From contig CAKSWA010000003.1 in assembly GCA_934511165.1 (NCBI GenBank), forward strand, positions 3,828 to 67,827: DNA of 64,000 bases. The letters are read 5' to 3'. Shown here piece after piece: positions 43,422 through 51,763 of this stretch. The position numbers were made by a program, and so were the translations under genes. The DNA comes from an uncultured Oscillospiraceae bacterium. GTDB taxonomy: Bacteria; Bacillota; Clostridia; Oscillospirales; Oscillospiraceae. Under the pieces are notes generated by a model. That model did not search any database. It was not told the DNA's origin and saw only the letters and a list, made by a program, of their open reading frames with translations. The first letter of the stretch is position 1; every line of letters starts with the position of its first letter.

Positions 43422-44969
43422 TCATTGCCCCGGCTCATCCCGTGCACGGAGGTATTCGTTGACAGCGAGTGCCAGTGCGGCAGAGAGAATATCCCGCGGC
43501 GAGGTATAGTCGAGGCCGGTCAGCGTCTGGATTTTGTTCATCCGGTAAAGGAGCGTATTTTTGTGGATATAGAGAGCCTGCGCGGTCTCGGCGTAGCCGC
43601 CCAGATGCCGGACAAAGCAGAGGAGCGTTTTATAGAACTCTGCGTATTTCGGCGTCCGCAGCGGGGCAATCGGCGATTTCCGCACATACTCCTCCAGCGC
43701 AGAGGGGGAAAGTCCCCGCAGCAGCGTCAGATAAGCAATATGATGGTGGAAGCATACGGCGTCCCTCTCCGCTGCGGCGCCGCCTTCGCACAGCAAAACG
43801 GCTTTCTCCGCCAGCGCCAGCGCCTGGCGGAAGCGCATAGCATCCGAGAAGGCCGGGCTGAGCCCGGCGCGAACCCCCAGCGGCGCGAGCTTTTCCCGGA
43901 GCCACGCGGCGGTCTCCTCCGCCGCCTTGCCGTCCGGCAGGGCGGCCAGCAGAATGACGTTCTGCCCCTGCTGGGCCGTAAGTATTCCCTCCCGCTGGGA
44001 GAGAAGCGCCGCCTGAAGATACGCTCCCAACCGGGCAACGGCAGGCTCCCGCAGGGGCAGATACCCCGCGAGAAAAAACGGATGCTCCGAAACAGTCTGC
44101 CATCGCTCGGGAGCCGCCTCCTTCGGCTTTTCGCCGCGGAGCAGCGCCGAGAGCAGGGCGGCATCCTCCCGCTGCCGGGGCGTGAGAGGGTTAAAATCCG
44201 CCAGGACGTAGGAAAGCGTTTCCACCAGAGCATCCAGCAGGAAGTAATCCTCCGCCGTGAAAGCATGGCGGCACTGCATCACCGCAATAGTGCCGAGATA
44301 GCGATGATCGGCGGAATATATTTTCCGTGCCAGACGGGGAATGTGGTTGAATACCTCCCCGCCATCCCATAGGGCAGTGCTGCTGCTCTGCTCCAGATCC
44401 TTGGTGAGACCGAAATTTTTGATGAGAAGGACGTGCTCCTCGCTGACGCGGCCATGGGTCAGGCAGTCCTGCCAGAAGATATCGTCGATCTGGCAGCCGA
44501 AGCCCTCCATGGCGATGACCTGATAGGCCGGGTCAAGAAGGAGAACAGCGTTCTGCAATATACCGGCCGCCTGATGGATCAGAGAGCCGATGCTGGCATT
44601 CAGCGTGAGCGCAGATATCAGGATGTGCGCCATCCGGGACTGGGATGAGGTGGAAAGATACAGATTCTGGATGCGGTTGAGAAGCACCCCGGCAGGGACG
44701 CTCTCCGGCCAGAGAACGGTCTCCGCCGCAAGCGGCCCCGTTACCCGTCCTTCGGCGGGCGGGATGAGGATGCAGCCGTAGAGTCCGCCGGTCAGAGCCT
44801 CCGGCACAGACGTTCCCTCCGCCAGATAGAGGCAGTGGCGGAAGAGCTCGGTGCCGGGATAATAGAGATTGACGCCGAAATACTCCATGGGCGCGGCGGC
44901 GGTGCTTTGCAGCAGCTTCTCCGGATAATGAAAGGCCGAAAGGATGGAGCGCAGAGTAAAATGAGTCAT
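43422..44969 (-). CDS. PucR/CdaR family transcriptional regulator
   Basis: The product has 515 residues from ATG 44969 (MTHFTLRSILSAFHYPE) with AAGGAGG 9 bases upstream. An N-terminal sensory part (about 1-150) and a GAF-like middle lead to a GGDEF-like remnant and the C-terminal PucR HTH (YAETAQALYIHKNTLLYRMNKIQ, near 470). The family controls purine, glycerate and sugar-acid catabolism, usually as an activator of a neighbouring operon. It is transcribed away from the flavin oxidoreductase gene, sharing a 171-base intergenic region, so that gene is its most likely target. The same open frame continues to 47090, but that part is antisense to the oxidoreductase and not real. Confidence 0.88.
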   Translation of the reverse strand: MTHFTLRSILSAFHYPEKLLQSTAAAPMEYFGVNLYYPGTELFRHCLYLAEGTSVPEALTGGLYGCILIPPAEGRVTGPLAAETVLWPESVPAGVLLNRIQNLYLSTSSQSRMAHILISALTLNASIGSLIHQAAGILQNAVLLLDPAYQVIAMEGFGCQIDDIFWQDCLTHGRVSEEHVLLIKNFGLTKDLEQSSSTALWDGGEVFNHIPRLARKIYSADHRYLGTIAVMQCRHAFTAEDYFLLDALVETLSYVLADFNPLTPRQREDAALLSALLRGEKPKEAAPERWQTVSEHPFFLAGYLPLREPAVARLGAYLQAALLSQREGILTAQQGQNVILLAALPDGKAAEETAAWLREKLAPLGVRAGLSPAFSDAMRFRQALALAEKAVLLCEGGAAAERDAVCFHHHIAYLTLLRGLSPSALEEYVRKSPIAPLRTPKYAEFYKTLLCFVRHLGGYAETAQALYIHKNTLLYRMNKIQTLTGLDYTSPRDILSAALALAVNEYLRARDEPGQ

Positions 44970-45049
44970 TGAGAAGTGCCTCCTTGGGAAATTTGTATCA
45001 TTCAGCCGAGGAAAGCCGAAAAAGTTCGGACGATGGTTACGATACAAAA

Positions 45050-45100
45050 TGAAATGCAATTTCAATATAATTATATTACACAAAGCAGAGCGGAATTTCA
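45050..45100. promoter_or_regulatory. IclR-type operator A and promoter region of the flavin oxidoreductase
   Basis: TGAAATGCAATTTCA (45050-45064) is a perfect 6-6 inverted repeat with a 3-base centre. A half-site GGAATTTCA follows at 45092-45100. Between them lies TATAAT (45066-45071), a likely -10. The palindrome matches three others at 47208, 49556 and 49688. The PucR gene starts on the other side, so it may also act here. Confidence 0.7.
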
Positions 45101-45140
45101 AGGCTGTGTTTTGTAAATTGCAGACATGGAGGAAGCTTTT

Positions 45141-47069
45141 ATGGCAACAAATGAACTGTTTACCCGTGTGAACATCGGCAGCATGCGGCTGAAAAACCGC
45201 ATCATCATGTGCCCCATGGGCAACAAGACCGATCCTGACGGCGGCGTGCAGGAGCGGAACATCGACTACTTTGTAGAGCGTGCCAAGGGCGGCGCGGCCG
45301 CCATCTTCACCGGCGCTTTCATGTGCACGGAGGAGTTTGAGACCAGAGGCTGCAACGTGATCTACAATTTCTCCCATGTGGACCGCCTGAATCTTCTGGT
45401 GGACAAGGTTCACGCTTACGACTGCAAGCTCGTCGTGCAGCTCACCGCCGGTCTCGGCCGCATGGGCTACACCGACCCGACCCGGCCTCCCTACTCCGCG
45501 AGCGACACGGAAACCTTCTATTTCAAGGGTGTCCGCTGCAAGCCCTTCAGCGTGGAGCAGATCCATTATCTGGTAAAGGCCATGGGCAACTCCGCCATGC
45601 TCTGCAAGCGCGCCGGCGCGGACGCCATTGAGCTTCACTGCTACGGCGGCTATCTGATCGACCAGTTCCAGACGGCGCTCTGGAACACCCGCACCGACGA
45701 ATACGGCGGAAGCTTTGAAAACCGCATGCGCTTCACCATGGAGATTATCGAGGAAGTCAAAAAGGCCTGCGGCAAGGACTTCCCCATCATCATCAAGTTC
45801 TGCGCTACCCACGACATGGGCGACAAGCCCGGCTACCACGACCTGGAAGAGGGTCTGAAGATGGCCAAGCTCTATGAGTCTGCCGGTGTCGCCGCGCTGC
45901 ACGTGGACGTTGGCTGCTACGATGCGTGGTACAAGGCCATCTCCACCTGCTACAATAAGGAAGGCCATCAGCTCTTCGCTGCCAAAGCGGTGAAGGAGAT
46001 TGTTTCCATCCCCGTCATCACGCAGGGCAAGCTGTTCGATCCGGAGAAGGCCAACGCTGTAATCCGGGACGGTGTTGCCGACATCGTGGGTCTGGGTCAC
46101 CAGATGCTGGCGGATCCCTGCTGGCCGGAAAAGGTCAAGGCCGGGCAGTATGACGAGGTTGTCCCCTGCATCGGCTGCAACGAGTGCATGTTCACCAGCC
46201 GCAACGGCCAGTACCGTCACTGCGCGGTGAACCCCCAGTGCTACCACGAAAAGGATTATCCCCTCATCCCGGCGGAAAAACCGCGCAAGGTGCTTGTCAT
46301 CGGCGGCGGTCCCGGCGGCATGACGGCGGCCCGGACGGCGGCGCTGCGCGGCCACGACGTGACGCTCTGGGAGAAGGAATCGTATCTCGGCGGCAACATG
46401 GTGGCAGCCGGTGCGCCCGATTTCAAGGTCGATGTGAAGAGATTTGAAGAATACCTGATCCGCAAGACCAAGGATGCCGGTGTTCACATTGTGCTGAACA
46501 AGACCGCCACGGCGGAGGATGTGCTTGCCGCCGGCTTTGACGCCGTGATTCTGGCCGCCGGTTCCCGGAACTTCATCCCCCGCATCCCCGGCATTAACGG
46601 AGCGAACGTCCTCACCGCCAACGAAGCCATGTGCGGCGCGCCGCTGACGGGCAAGGTGCTCGTGATCGGCGGCGGCCTCGTGGGCATGGAAGCGGCTCTG
46701 CAGTTTGACGAGACCGCAGAAAAGGTCACCGTGGTCGAGATGGAGGACGCCATTCTCAAGACGCTTGAAGAAAACCTCAACAACACGCAGGCTCTCTACG
46801 CCATGATCGAGGCCTCCCACATCGACATCGTGACCTCTGCGGCCGTGAAGGAGATCGGCGATGGCTATGCCATGTACGAGAAAGACGGCCAGCAGGTGCG
46901 TCTGGAGTGCGACACCGTTGTCGTCGCCTCCGGCTTCCGCTCGAACAGCGAGATGGACGAGGCTCTCTGGGACAAGTTTGCCTTCTACCGCAACATCGTT
47001 CCCGAAAAAGCCCCCGGTAAGATCGTACAGGTTGTGCACGCCGGCTTCCATGCGGGACGCCTTGTGTAA
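45141..47069 (+). CDS. Old-yellow-enzyme-type NADH:flavin oxidoreductase with Fe-S and FAD/NAD domains
   Basis: The product has 642 residues, architecture of 2,4-dienoyl-CoA reductase, trimethylamine dehydrogenase and the bile-acid enzymes BaiCD/BaiH. The ATG at 45141 has GGAGG 8 bases upstream. Residues 1-330 are the FMN barrel (LFTRVNIGSMRLKNRIIMCPMG, HCYGGYLIDQF, RTDEYGGSFENR). The 4Fe-4S cluster uses C343, C346, C349 and C361. Residues about 377-640 bind FAD and NAD(P)H (VIGGGPGGMTAARTAA, VIGGGLVGMEAAL). Such enzymes reduce a C=C next to a carbonyl or oxidise amines. It is preceded by IclR operator A and followed by a hairpin. The substrate is unknown. Confidence 0.9.
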   Translation: MATNELFTRVNIGSMRLKNRIIMCPMGNKTDPDGGVQERNIDYFVERAKGGAAAIFTGAFMCTEEFETRGCNVIYNFSHVDRLNLLVDKVHAYDCKLVVQLTAGLGRMGYTDPTRPPYSASDTETFYFKGVRCKPFSVEQIHYLVKAMGNSAMLCKRAGADAIELHCYGGYLIDQFQTALWNTRTDEYGGSFENRMRFTMEIIEEVKKACGKDFPIIIKFCATHDMGDKPGYHDLEEGLKMAKLYESAGVAALHVDVGCYDAWYKAISTCYNKEGHQLFAAKAVKEIVSIPVITQGKLFDPEKANAVIRDGVADIVGLGHQMLADPCWPEKVKAGQYDEVVPCIGCNECMFTSRNGQYRHCAVNPQCYHEKDYPLIPAEKPRKVLVIGGGPGGMTAARTAALRGHDVTLWEKESYLGGNMVAAGAPDFKVDVKRFEEYLIRKTKDAGVHIVLNKTATAEDVLAAGFDAVILAAGSRNFIPRIPGINGANVLTANEAMCGAPLTGKVLVIGGGLVGMEAALQFDETAEKVTVVEMEDAILKTLEENLNNTQALYAMIEASHIDIVTSAAVKEIGDGYAMYEKDGQQVRLECDTVVVASGFRSNSEMDEALWDKFAFYRNIVPEKAPGKIVQVVHAGFHAGRLV

Positions 47070-47132
47070 TTTTGTGGCATCTAATTTCAATTAACGCATC
47101 AGAAACTGTTGGAAAAATAAACATCATGTCGG

Positions 47133-47167
47133 AACTGCACAAATAAATTCCTTTTATTTGTGCAGTT
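47133..47167 (+). terminator. Hairpin after the flavin oxidoreductase gene
   Basis: A 15-bp stem (AACTGCACAAATAAA with TTTATTTGTGCAGTT) and a 5-base loop, 64 bases after the stop. The T tract is short. Confidence 0.6.
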
Positions 47168-47173
47168 TCCGAA

Positions 47174-47202
47174 TTGATAATGGGGCGAATTTTGGCTATT
47201 CT
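47174..47202 (+). promoter_or_regulatory. Promoter of the APC-type transporter gene
   Basis: -35 TTGATA (47174-47179), 17-base spacer, -10 TATTCT (47197-47202). The predicted start falls inside operator B. Confidence 0.65.
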
Positions 47203-47207
47203 ATGAA

Positions 47208-47222
47208 TGAAATTGAATTTCA
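47208..47222. promoter_or_regulatory. IclR-type operator B
   Basis: TGAAATTGAATTTCA, a perfect 7-1-7 palindrome, begins 5 bases after the -10. A partial copy (TGAAATTCA, 47236-47244) follows. The placement fits repression. Confidence 0.8.
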
Positions 47223-47271
47223 CTTTCGCAAAAACTGAAATTCAACATCAGAGAAATAAGGAGACGAGAGT

Positions 47272-48429
47272 ATGCAAGAAAACACGGGTAAGAAGCGGTT
47301 GTTCAGCGCAACCTCCTTCGGCATCATCGCCACTTGGTTCGGCATGCATTGCGGTTCCGGCTTCGCCACGGGCACTCAGTACACCATTTATTACAGCAAA
47401 TACGGCTGGCTGGCTCTGATCATGCCCTTCATCACCTGGGCCATTCTGGGCGGCGCTTTCTACTTTATTTTCGAGTATGAGCGCGTGACCAAGATTAACA
47501 CCTATAAAGACTACGCGCAGAACGTATTCATCAAGAAGATCGGCATTGTCTTCGTCATCGCAATCGACCTTTGGTCTCTCTGCGCACAGATGCTCGGCGT
47601 CACCGGCATTCTGGCCGGCGCCGGTTCTCTGGCCGAAGGCATCAACCTTCCCTACTATCTGGGCGTTGCCGTCATGGCGGCCATCGTGCTCTTTATGACC
47701 ATCTTCGGCGTCAAGGTCATGATGAAGGTCTCCTCTTACATCACCTACGGTCTGATCGTCGTCATCGTTATCCTCGGCATCATCGGCGTTTCCCAGAACT
47801 GGACCAACTTCGTCAACGTCATCGCCACGCACCAGAACGACGGCGGCACCTTCTGGGATGCTCTCAAGTCTGCGTGCACTTACTCCGGCGTCCAGATTGG
47901 CGCCATGTTCGCCGTTGCTTCCATGGCTCCGCAGCTGGAGAGCCGCAAGGAATCCGCCAAGACCGCTGTGGGCGGCGCTCTGCTGAACGTCCTCATGCTC
48001 CAGGTTCTCGGTCTTGTCATCATCGCGAACTACCCCTCCATCAATGGCGAGGCTCTGCCCGTCATGACCGCGCTCAACAATACCGGCATCGGCGTGCTTG
48101 CCTGGCTCTACCGCATCATGCTGTTCCTCGCTCTGCTGAGCACCGGTGCCGGCTGCGCCTTCGCGATCGTCTCCCGCTTCAAGGGCGTTCTCGCCAAGTG
48201 GCTCCACTGCTCCGAGACCATCGTGGCCGCCGGAATCGCCATCATCATGATCATCCTCGGCGCCTTCGGCTCCAAGTTCGGTCTGGTGGCGGTGTTCTCC
48301 AAGGGCTACGGCTTCCTCAGCAAGATGGCATGGCCTCTCGGCATTCTGCCCGCGTTCCTCATCCTGCCCTGGCGTATCCACTACCTGCGCACCACCGGCA
48401 AGGATTCTCCCGACTTCAGCAAGAAGTAA
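47272..48429 (+). CDS. YkvI-like membrane transporter (APC superfamily)
   Basis: The product has 385 residues with ten to eleven membrane helices. The opening ATSFGIIATWFGMHCGSGFATG has the broken first helix with a Gly-rich turn seen in sodium/substrate symporters of the LeuT fold, and YkvI-type proteins match in length and pattern. The start is preceded by AAGGAG. The substrate is not known; its promoter carries the same palindrome as the catabolic operon, so it is the likely importer of the pathway substrate. Confidence 0.8.
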   Translation: MQENTGKKRLFSATSFGIIATWFGMHCGSGFATGTQYTIYYSKYGWLALIMPFITWAILGGAFYFIFEYERVTKINTYKDYAQNVFIKKIGIVFVIAIDLWSLCAQMLGVTGILAGAGSLAEGINLPYYLGVAVMAAIVLFMTIFGVKVMMKVSSYITYGLIVVIVILGIIGVSQNWTNFVNVIATHQNDGGTFWDALKSACTYSGVQIGAMFAVASMAPQLESRKESAKTAVGGALLNVLMLQVLGLVIIANYPSINGEALPVMTALNNTGIGVLAWLYRIMLFLALLSTGAGCAFAIVSRFKGVLAKWLHCSETIVAAGIAIIMIILGAFGSKFGLVAVFSKGYGFLSKMAWPLGILPAFLILPWRIHYLRTTGKDSPDFSKK

Positions 48430-48438
48430 GCTTTTCTC

Positions 48439-48466
48439 CTGCGCCGCCGTTTTTGCGGCGGCGCAG
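48439..48466 (+). terminator. Terminator of the transporter gene
   Basis: An 11-bp GC stem (CTGCGCCGCCG/CGGCGGCGCAG) with a TTTTTG loop, 10 bases after the stop. There is no T tract, so it may work with the next hairpin. Confidence 0.55.
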
Positions 48467-48501
48467 AAACCGGGGTTCCGGTTTGCAAATCCTCTTTTCC
48501 C

Positions 48502-48545
48502 GATCCGCTTGCCCGTCTCCATCCGGGCAGGCGGATCATTTTATA
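48502..48545 (+). terminator. Second hairpin after the transporter gene
   Basis: A 14-bp stem with one G-U pair (GATCCGCTTGCCCG with CGGGCAGGCGGATC) followed by ATTTTAT. Together with 48439-48466 it fills the gap between convergent genes. Confidence 0.65.
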
Positions 48546-48604
48546 TTCCAGAGAGACGCTCCCGGCTCCCCTTCCTCCGCCCCTGCTCCGCAAACGAACG
48601 GCAA

Positions 48605-48641
48605 GACCCCTGAATCTCCCGATAAAAGAGATCCAGGGGTC
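48605..48641 (-). terminator. Terminator-like hairpin after the IclR gene
   Basis: An 8-bp and a 5-bp stem with one mismatch (GACCCCTG...ATCTC/GAGAT...CAGGGGTC). The T tract on the minus side is interrupted. Confidence 0.5.
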
Positions 48642-48659
48642 TCGCCGGAAAGGGCGCTT

Positions 48660-49457
48660 TTAAAGCTCAAAGATATTCTCAAGGGTAAGCAGCGGGGTGT
48701 ATTCCTCATAAAACCGATCCACGATGCTGTTTACGATGCTCACCATGGTGGGTATCTGATCCATGGGGATCTGGTAAACGGTGCCGCTGACGCTGATGCT
48801 CGCAGAGATGTGTCCCTTGTCGTTATAGATGGGAACGGCAAAGCAGCGCATGCCCAGCATGTTTTCCTCGTCGTTCAATGCGTAGCCCCGCTTCTGGAGC
48901 AGCTCGATATCGCGCTCCAGATCCGCCTGGCTGAGGATGGATTTGGGCGTATGGGCGGCGAATTTGTGCCGCCGGCAATAGGAGGTGAGCTCTTCGTGGG
49001 TGAACTGGGAAATGAGCATCTTGCCGGAGGCATTGAGATGCGGGTCATAGGCATGACCCAGATGATGATAAATGCGGATCATCTGCTTGGAATTGACGCT
49101 CTCATCGATGTAGATCACCGATTCGCCGTCCAGAACGGCCAGAGCGCAGGAAAGATTCAGCCGTTTGGTGATTTCCTGCAGGTAAGGATGGATCAGCTGG
49201 TTGGCGGAGAGGTTTTCCCGGATGTTGGTGCCGACCATGAGGAATTTCATCGTCAGCGAGTAAAGCAGCGTTTCCTCGTTCTGTTTGGCATATTTGTTGG
49301 CGATCAGGGTGTTCAGTATCCGCATGGCGGTGCTGGTGGGGGTGGCGCTCGCCTCGGCGATCTCGTTGAGACGCATGGGCTTGCCGCTCTCAGACATGAC
49401 CTCCACGATGCGCAGCATGCGGTCAATGGATAAATTGGATGCAGTGGGTTCGACCAT
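48660..49457 (-). CDS. IclR family transcriptional regulator
   Basis: The product has 265 residues from ATG 49457 (MVEPTASNLSIDRMLRIVE), GGAG 6-7 bases upstream. The winged HTH covers about 10-70 (MRLNEIAEASATPTSTAMRILNTLIANKYAKQ); the rest is the IclR effector domain (HHLGHAYDPHLNASGKMLIS, NDEENMLGMRCFAVPIYNDKGHISASISVSG). IclR proteins bind small acids and mostly repress catabolic genes through palindromes of the TGGAAATNATTTCCA kind. The related palindromes found at four sites in this island make it their probable ligand. It diverges from the 12-gene operon. Confidence 0.92.
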   Translation of the reverse strand: MVEPTASNLSIDRMLRIVEVMSESGKPMRLNEIAEASATPTSTAMRILNTLIANKYAKQNEETLLYSLTMKFLMVGTNIRENLSANQLIHPYLQEITKRLNLSCALAVLDGESVIYIDESVNSKQMIRIYHHLGHAYDPHLNASGKMLISQFTHEELTSYCRRHKFAAHTPKSILSQADLERDIELLQKRGYALNDEENMLGMRCFAVPIYNDKGHISASISVSGTVYQIPMDQIPTMVSIVNSIVDRFYEEYTPLLTLENIFEL

Positions 49458-49516
49458 GGGCAGCTCCTTCCGATTTTGCAGGAACAATCGTTTTTTTGCT
49501 TTAAAACTTTAAAATA

Positions 49517-49545
49517 AGTATAGCGCGCGCATAGTGAAAATGCAA
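49517..49545 (-). promoter_or_regulatory. Promoter of the IclR gene
   Basis: Minus strand: -35 TTGCAT (49545-49540), 17-base spacer, -10 TATACT (49522-49517). Operator C lies just upstream of the -35. Confidence 0.75.
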
Positions 49546-49555
49546 GCGCAAACTT

Positions 49556-49570
49556 TGAAATTGAATTTTA
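49556..49570. promoter_or_regulatory. IclR-type operator C
   Basis: TGAAATTGAATTTTA, one mismatch from the perfect palindrome, about 10 bases upstream of the IclR -35 box. It could serve autoregulation. Confidence 0.65.
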
Positions 49571-49645
49571 TATTATTTGCGTACGAGTAAAACCGCAGTT
49601 TATTGGTTCTATTATATAATATTTCTATTTTCTCCACGAACAATC

Positions 49646-49673
49646 TTGACAACGAAGCAAAGAAGACTATAAT
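49646..49673 (+). promoter_or_regulatory. Consensus promoter of the 12-gene catabolic operon
   Basis: Perfect -35 TTGACA (49646-49651), 16-base spacer, perfect -10 TATAAT (49668-49673). Operator D lies just downstream. Confidence 0.88.
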
Positions 49674-49687
49674 AGGTATTGCGAAAG

Positions 49688-49702
49688 TGAAATTGGATTT
49701 CA
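49688..49702. promoter_or_regulatory. IclR-type operator D
   Basis: TGAAATTGGATTTCA (49688-49702), one mismatch, roughly +8 to +22 from the predicted start of the 12-gene operon: a repressor position on a strong promoter. Confidence 0.8.
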
Positions 49703-49727
49703 GAAGCGAAAAAGAGAGGAGGAGGGT

Positions 49728-50411
49728 ATGAAAACACAGATCCATATTTTTGTAGGCCACTACGGCAGCGGAAAAACCGAATGTGCCATCAATTACGCTG
49801 TGGAGCAGGAGAAGCTGGGCCGCACGGTGGCTATGGCGGATATGGATATTGTCAATCCGTATTTCCGTACCCGTCAGCAGGCGGAAGTGCTGGGGGCTCA
49901 GGGCATTCATGTTGTATCCAGCAACTTTGATAACGACTGGCGGGTGGACATTCCCGGTCTCAGCAGCGAGCTGCAATCCTTCTTTGTCGACAACGGCAGA
50001 GATAACGTCATTGATGTCGGCGGCAACGCCGTGGGCGCGCGCGTCCTGGCGCGCTTCCGGGACCAGATCGAGCCCGGAAGCTATGAGATGTGGTTCGTTG
50101 TAAACGCCAACCGTTACGAATCGCAGACAGCCGACGAGGTCATGGAGTTCGCGCGAACCATTCAGGAATCCAGCGGACTGAAGATTACCGGCCTCATCAA
50201 CAATACCCACATGCTGACGGAGACCACCATGGAGGATGTCCTTCGGGGCAACGCGGTGGTGGAGGACGTGAGCCGTCGGCTGCAGGTTCCCTGCGTTTAC
50301 TGCTCCTGCCCGCCGGAGCTGCTGGAAGAGTGCCGGCAGCGGCAGGACGAGCTGCTGGGTGAGGTTGTTCCGGTGCATATGTACGTCCGCCCGGAATACC
50401 TGCTGGTGTGA
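49728..50411 (+). CDS. P-loop ATP-binding protein at the head of the operon
   Basis: The product has 227 residues. The Walker A motif is GHYGSGKTE at residues 10-18; MADMDIVNPYFRTRQQ resembles the Walker A' and switch region of SIMIBI/ParA-type NTPases. NVIDVGGNAVGARVL is the probable Walker B region. No membrane segment is seen. Similar proteins stand next to 2-oxoacid:ferredoxin oxidoreductase genes in other Clostridia in my memory, which suggests a role in assembling or maturing that enzyme or its Fe-S clusters; this is inference. It has AGGAGGAGG before the start. Confidence 0.75.
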   Translation: MKTQIHIFVGHYGSGKTECAINYAVEQEKLGRTVAMADMDIVNPYFRTRQQAEVLGAQGIHVVSSNFDNDWRVDIPGLSSELQSFFVDNGRDNVIDVGGNAVGARVLARFRDQIEPGSYEMWFVVNANRYESQTADEVMEFARTIQESSGLKITGLINNTHMLTETTMEDVLRGNAVVEDVSRRLQVPCVYCSCPPELLEECRQRQDELLGEVVPVHMYVRPEYLLV

Positions 50412-50482
50412 CGGGTCTGCCCGTCCCCGAAAAAAGTGTAAATTTGATTCAGACAGACAAGCATGCAAGGAAGGAAATGGAT

Positions 50483-50695
50483 ATGAAAGCTATTATGGAG
50501 ATCAATCAGGAGCGCTGCAAGGGGTGCGGCCTCTGTGTTTCGGTCTGCCCGCTGCACATCATGCAGATCGACCGCTCCGTGACGAACCAGAAGGGCTACC
50601 ACCCCGCGGCCAATACGGACATTGCCAAGTGCATTGCCTGCGGCAACTGCGCCGTCACCTGCCCCGATGCCGTCATCACGCTGGAGAAAGAATAA
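50483..50695 (+). CDS. Ferredoxin-type delta subunit of 2-oxoacid:ferredoxin oxidoreductase
   Basis: The product has 70 residues from ATG 50483 (MKAIMEINQERCKGCGLCVS); ATG 50477 is too near the AAGGAA site. Two 4Fe-4S motifs are complete: CKGCGLCVSVCP and CIACGNCAVTCP. It passes electrons from the TPP subunits to free ferredoxin. It lies 15 bases before the alpha subunit gene. Confidence 0.9.
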   Translation: MKAIMEINQERCKGCGLCVSVCPLHIMQIDRSVTNQKGYHPAANTDIAKCIACGNCAVTCPDAVITLEKE

Positions 50696-50710
50696 GGGAG
50701 GAAACGAGCA

Positions 50711-51760
50711 ATGGCAAGAATTTTGATGAAAGGCAACGAAGCCATCGCCGAGGCGGCGCTTCGTGCCGGTGTAGACGCTTTCTTCGGCTATCCCATCACG
50801 CCGCAGAACGAAGTGCCGGAATATCTGGCGCGCGAAATGCCCAAGCGCGGCAAGATCTATCTGCAGAGCGAGAGCGAGCTGTCCGGCGCGAACATGGTGC
50901 TGGGCGCCAGCGCCGCCGGTGCGCGCGTTATGACCAGCACCGCCGGCCCCGGTCTCTGCCTGATGCTGGAAGCGATGAGCTCCATGTCCCTGACCCGCCT
51001 GCCCGCCGTTTTCGTGGACGTTGTCCGCTCCGGCCCCGGCATGGGCGACCTTGCTCCCGCGCAGGAGGACTGGAAGGTCTCCGGCAACGGCGCATACAAG
51101 ATCCCCATTCTTCTGCCCGGCAACGTGCAGGAGCTCGCGGAGATGGTCTATGAGGCCTTTGACATCGCCGATCAGTACTGGACGCCTGTTCTGGTGCTCG
51201 CCGACGGCATGCTCGGTCAGATGATGGAGCCCGTGGACTTTGACAAGATGCCCGAGCGCCGCACGAATCTGCCGGAAAAGACCTGGCGCATGGCCAGCGT
51301 CAAGGAAAAGGGCTACCGCACCATGATGCAGCTGACCTACGGCCGTCCTCTGACGGAGTTCACCGACCGCTTTGAGAACGAGACCATGCCCCTTATCAAG
51401 AAGAACGAGGTCCGCTACGAAGCCTACGGTCTGGAGGACGCGGATATTGTAGTCACCGCTTACGGCACCGCCGCCCGCATGGCCAAGGCTGCCATCAAGG
51501 AGCTGGATACCGGCCTGAAGATCGGCTTCATCCGTCCCAAGACCGCCTGGCCGTTCCCGGAGGAGATCTACAGCCAGATCAACCCCAAGTGCAAGGCTGT
51601 TTTCTGCCCCGAGATCAACACCATCGGCCAGATGATCGACGATGTCCGCATCGCCGTGGCCGGTCGTTTCCCGGTGTACCATGTGGGCAACACCAAGGAA
51701 GGCCCGCTGAATACCATGAACATCATCAATGCGCTGAACGCATATGTGAAGGGGGAGTAA
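50711..51760 (+). CDS. 2-oxoacid:ferredoxin oxidoreductase, alpha subunit (VorB/KorA type)
   Basis: Oxidises a 2-oxoacid with CoA to acyl-CoA, CO2 and reduced ferredoxin. The product has 349 residues: the pyrimidine-binding domain I (ALRAGVDAFFGYPITPQNEVPEYL, QSESELSGANMVLGASAAG) and domain II (IVVTAYGTAARMAKAAIKEL, GFIRPKTAWPFPEE). Length and the separate delta and gamma genes fit the four-subunit enzymes of branched-chain 2-oxoacids (VOR) or 2-oxoglutarate (KOR); pyruvate enzymes of Clostridia are usually one long chain. The partner butyrate kinase favours a short or branched acyl product. Confidence 0.88.
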   Translation: MARILMKGNEAIAEAALRAGVDAFFGYPITPQNEVPEYLAREMPKRGKIYLQSESELSGANMVLGASAAGARVMTSTAGPGLCLMLEAMSSMSLTRLPAVFVDVVRSGPGMGDLAPAQEDWKVSGNGAYKIPILLPGNVQELAEMVYEAFDIADQYWTPVLVLADGMLGQMMEPVDFDKMPERRTNLPEKTWRMASVKEKGYRTMMQLTYGRPLTEFTDRFENETMPLIKKNEVRYEAYGLEDADIVVTAYGTAARMAKAAIKELDTGLKIGFIRPKTAWPFPEEIYSQINPKCKAVFCPEINTIGQMIDDVRIAVAGRFPVYHVGNTKEGPLNTMNIINALNAYVKGE

Positions 51761-51763
51761 GAA

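Noticed and set aside
43422..43500. Pseudogenisation of the PucR gene at its 3' end
   Set aside because: The HTH is complete and the frame continues through to a normal stop at 43422.
45001..47090. N-terminal 700 codons of a long minus frame joined to the PucR gene
   Set aside because: They are antisense to the flavin oxidoreductase; the PucR protein has a good start with AAGGAGG at 44969.
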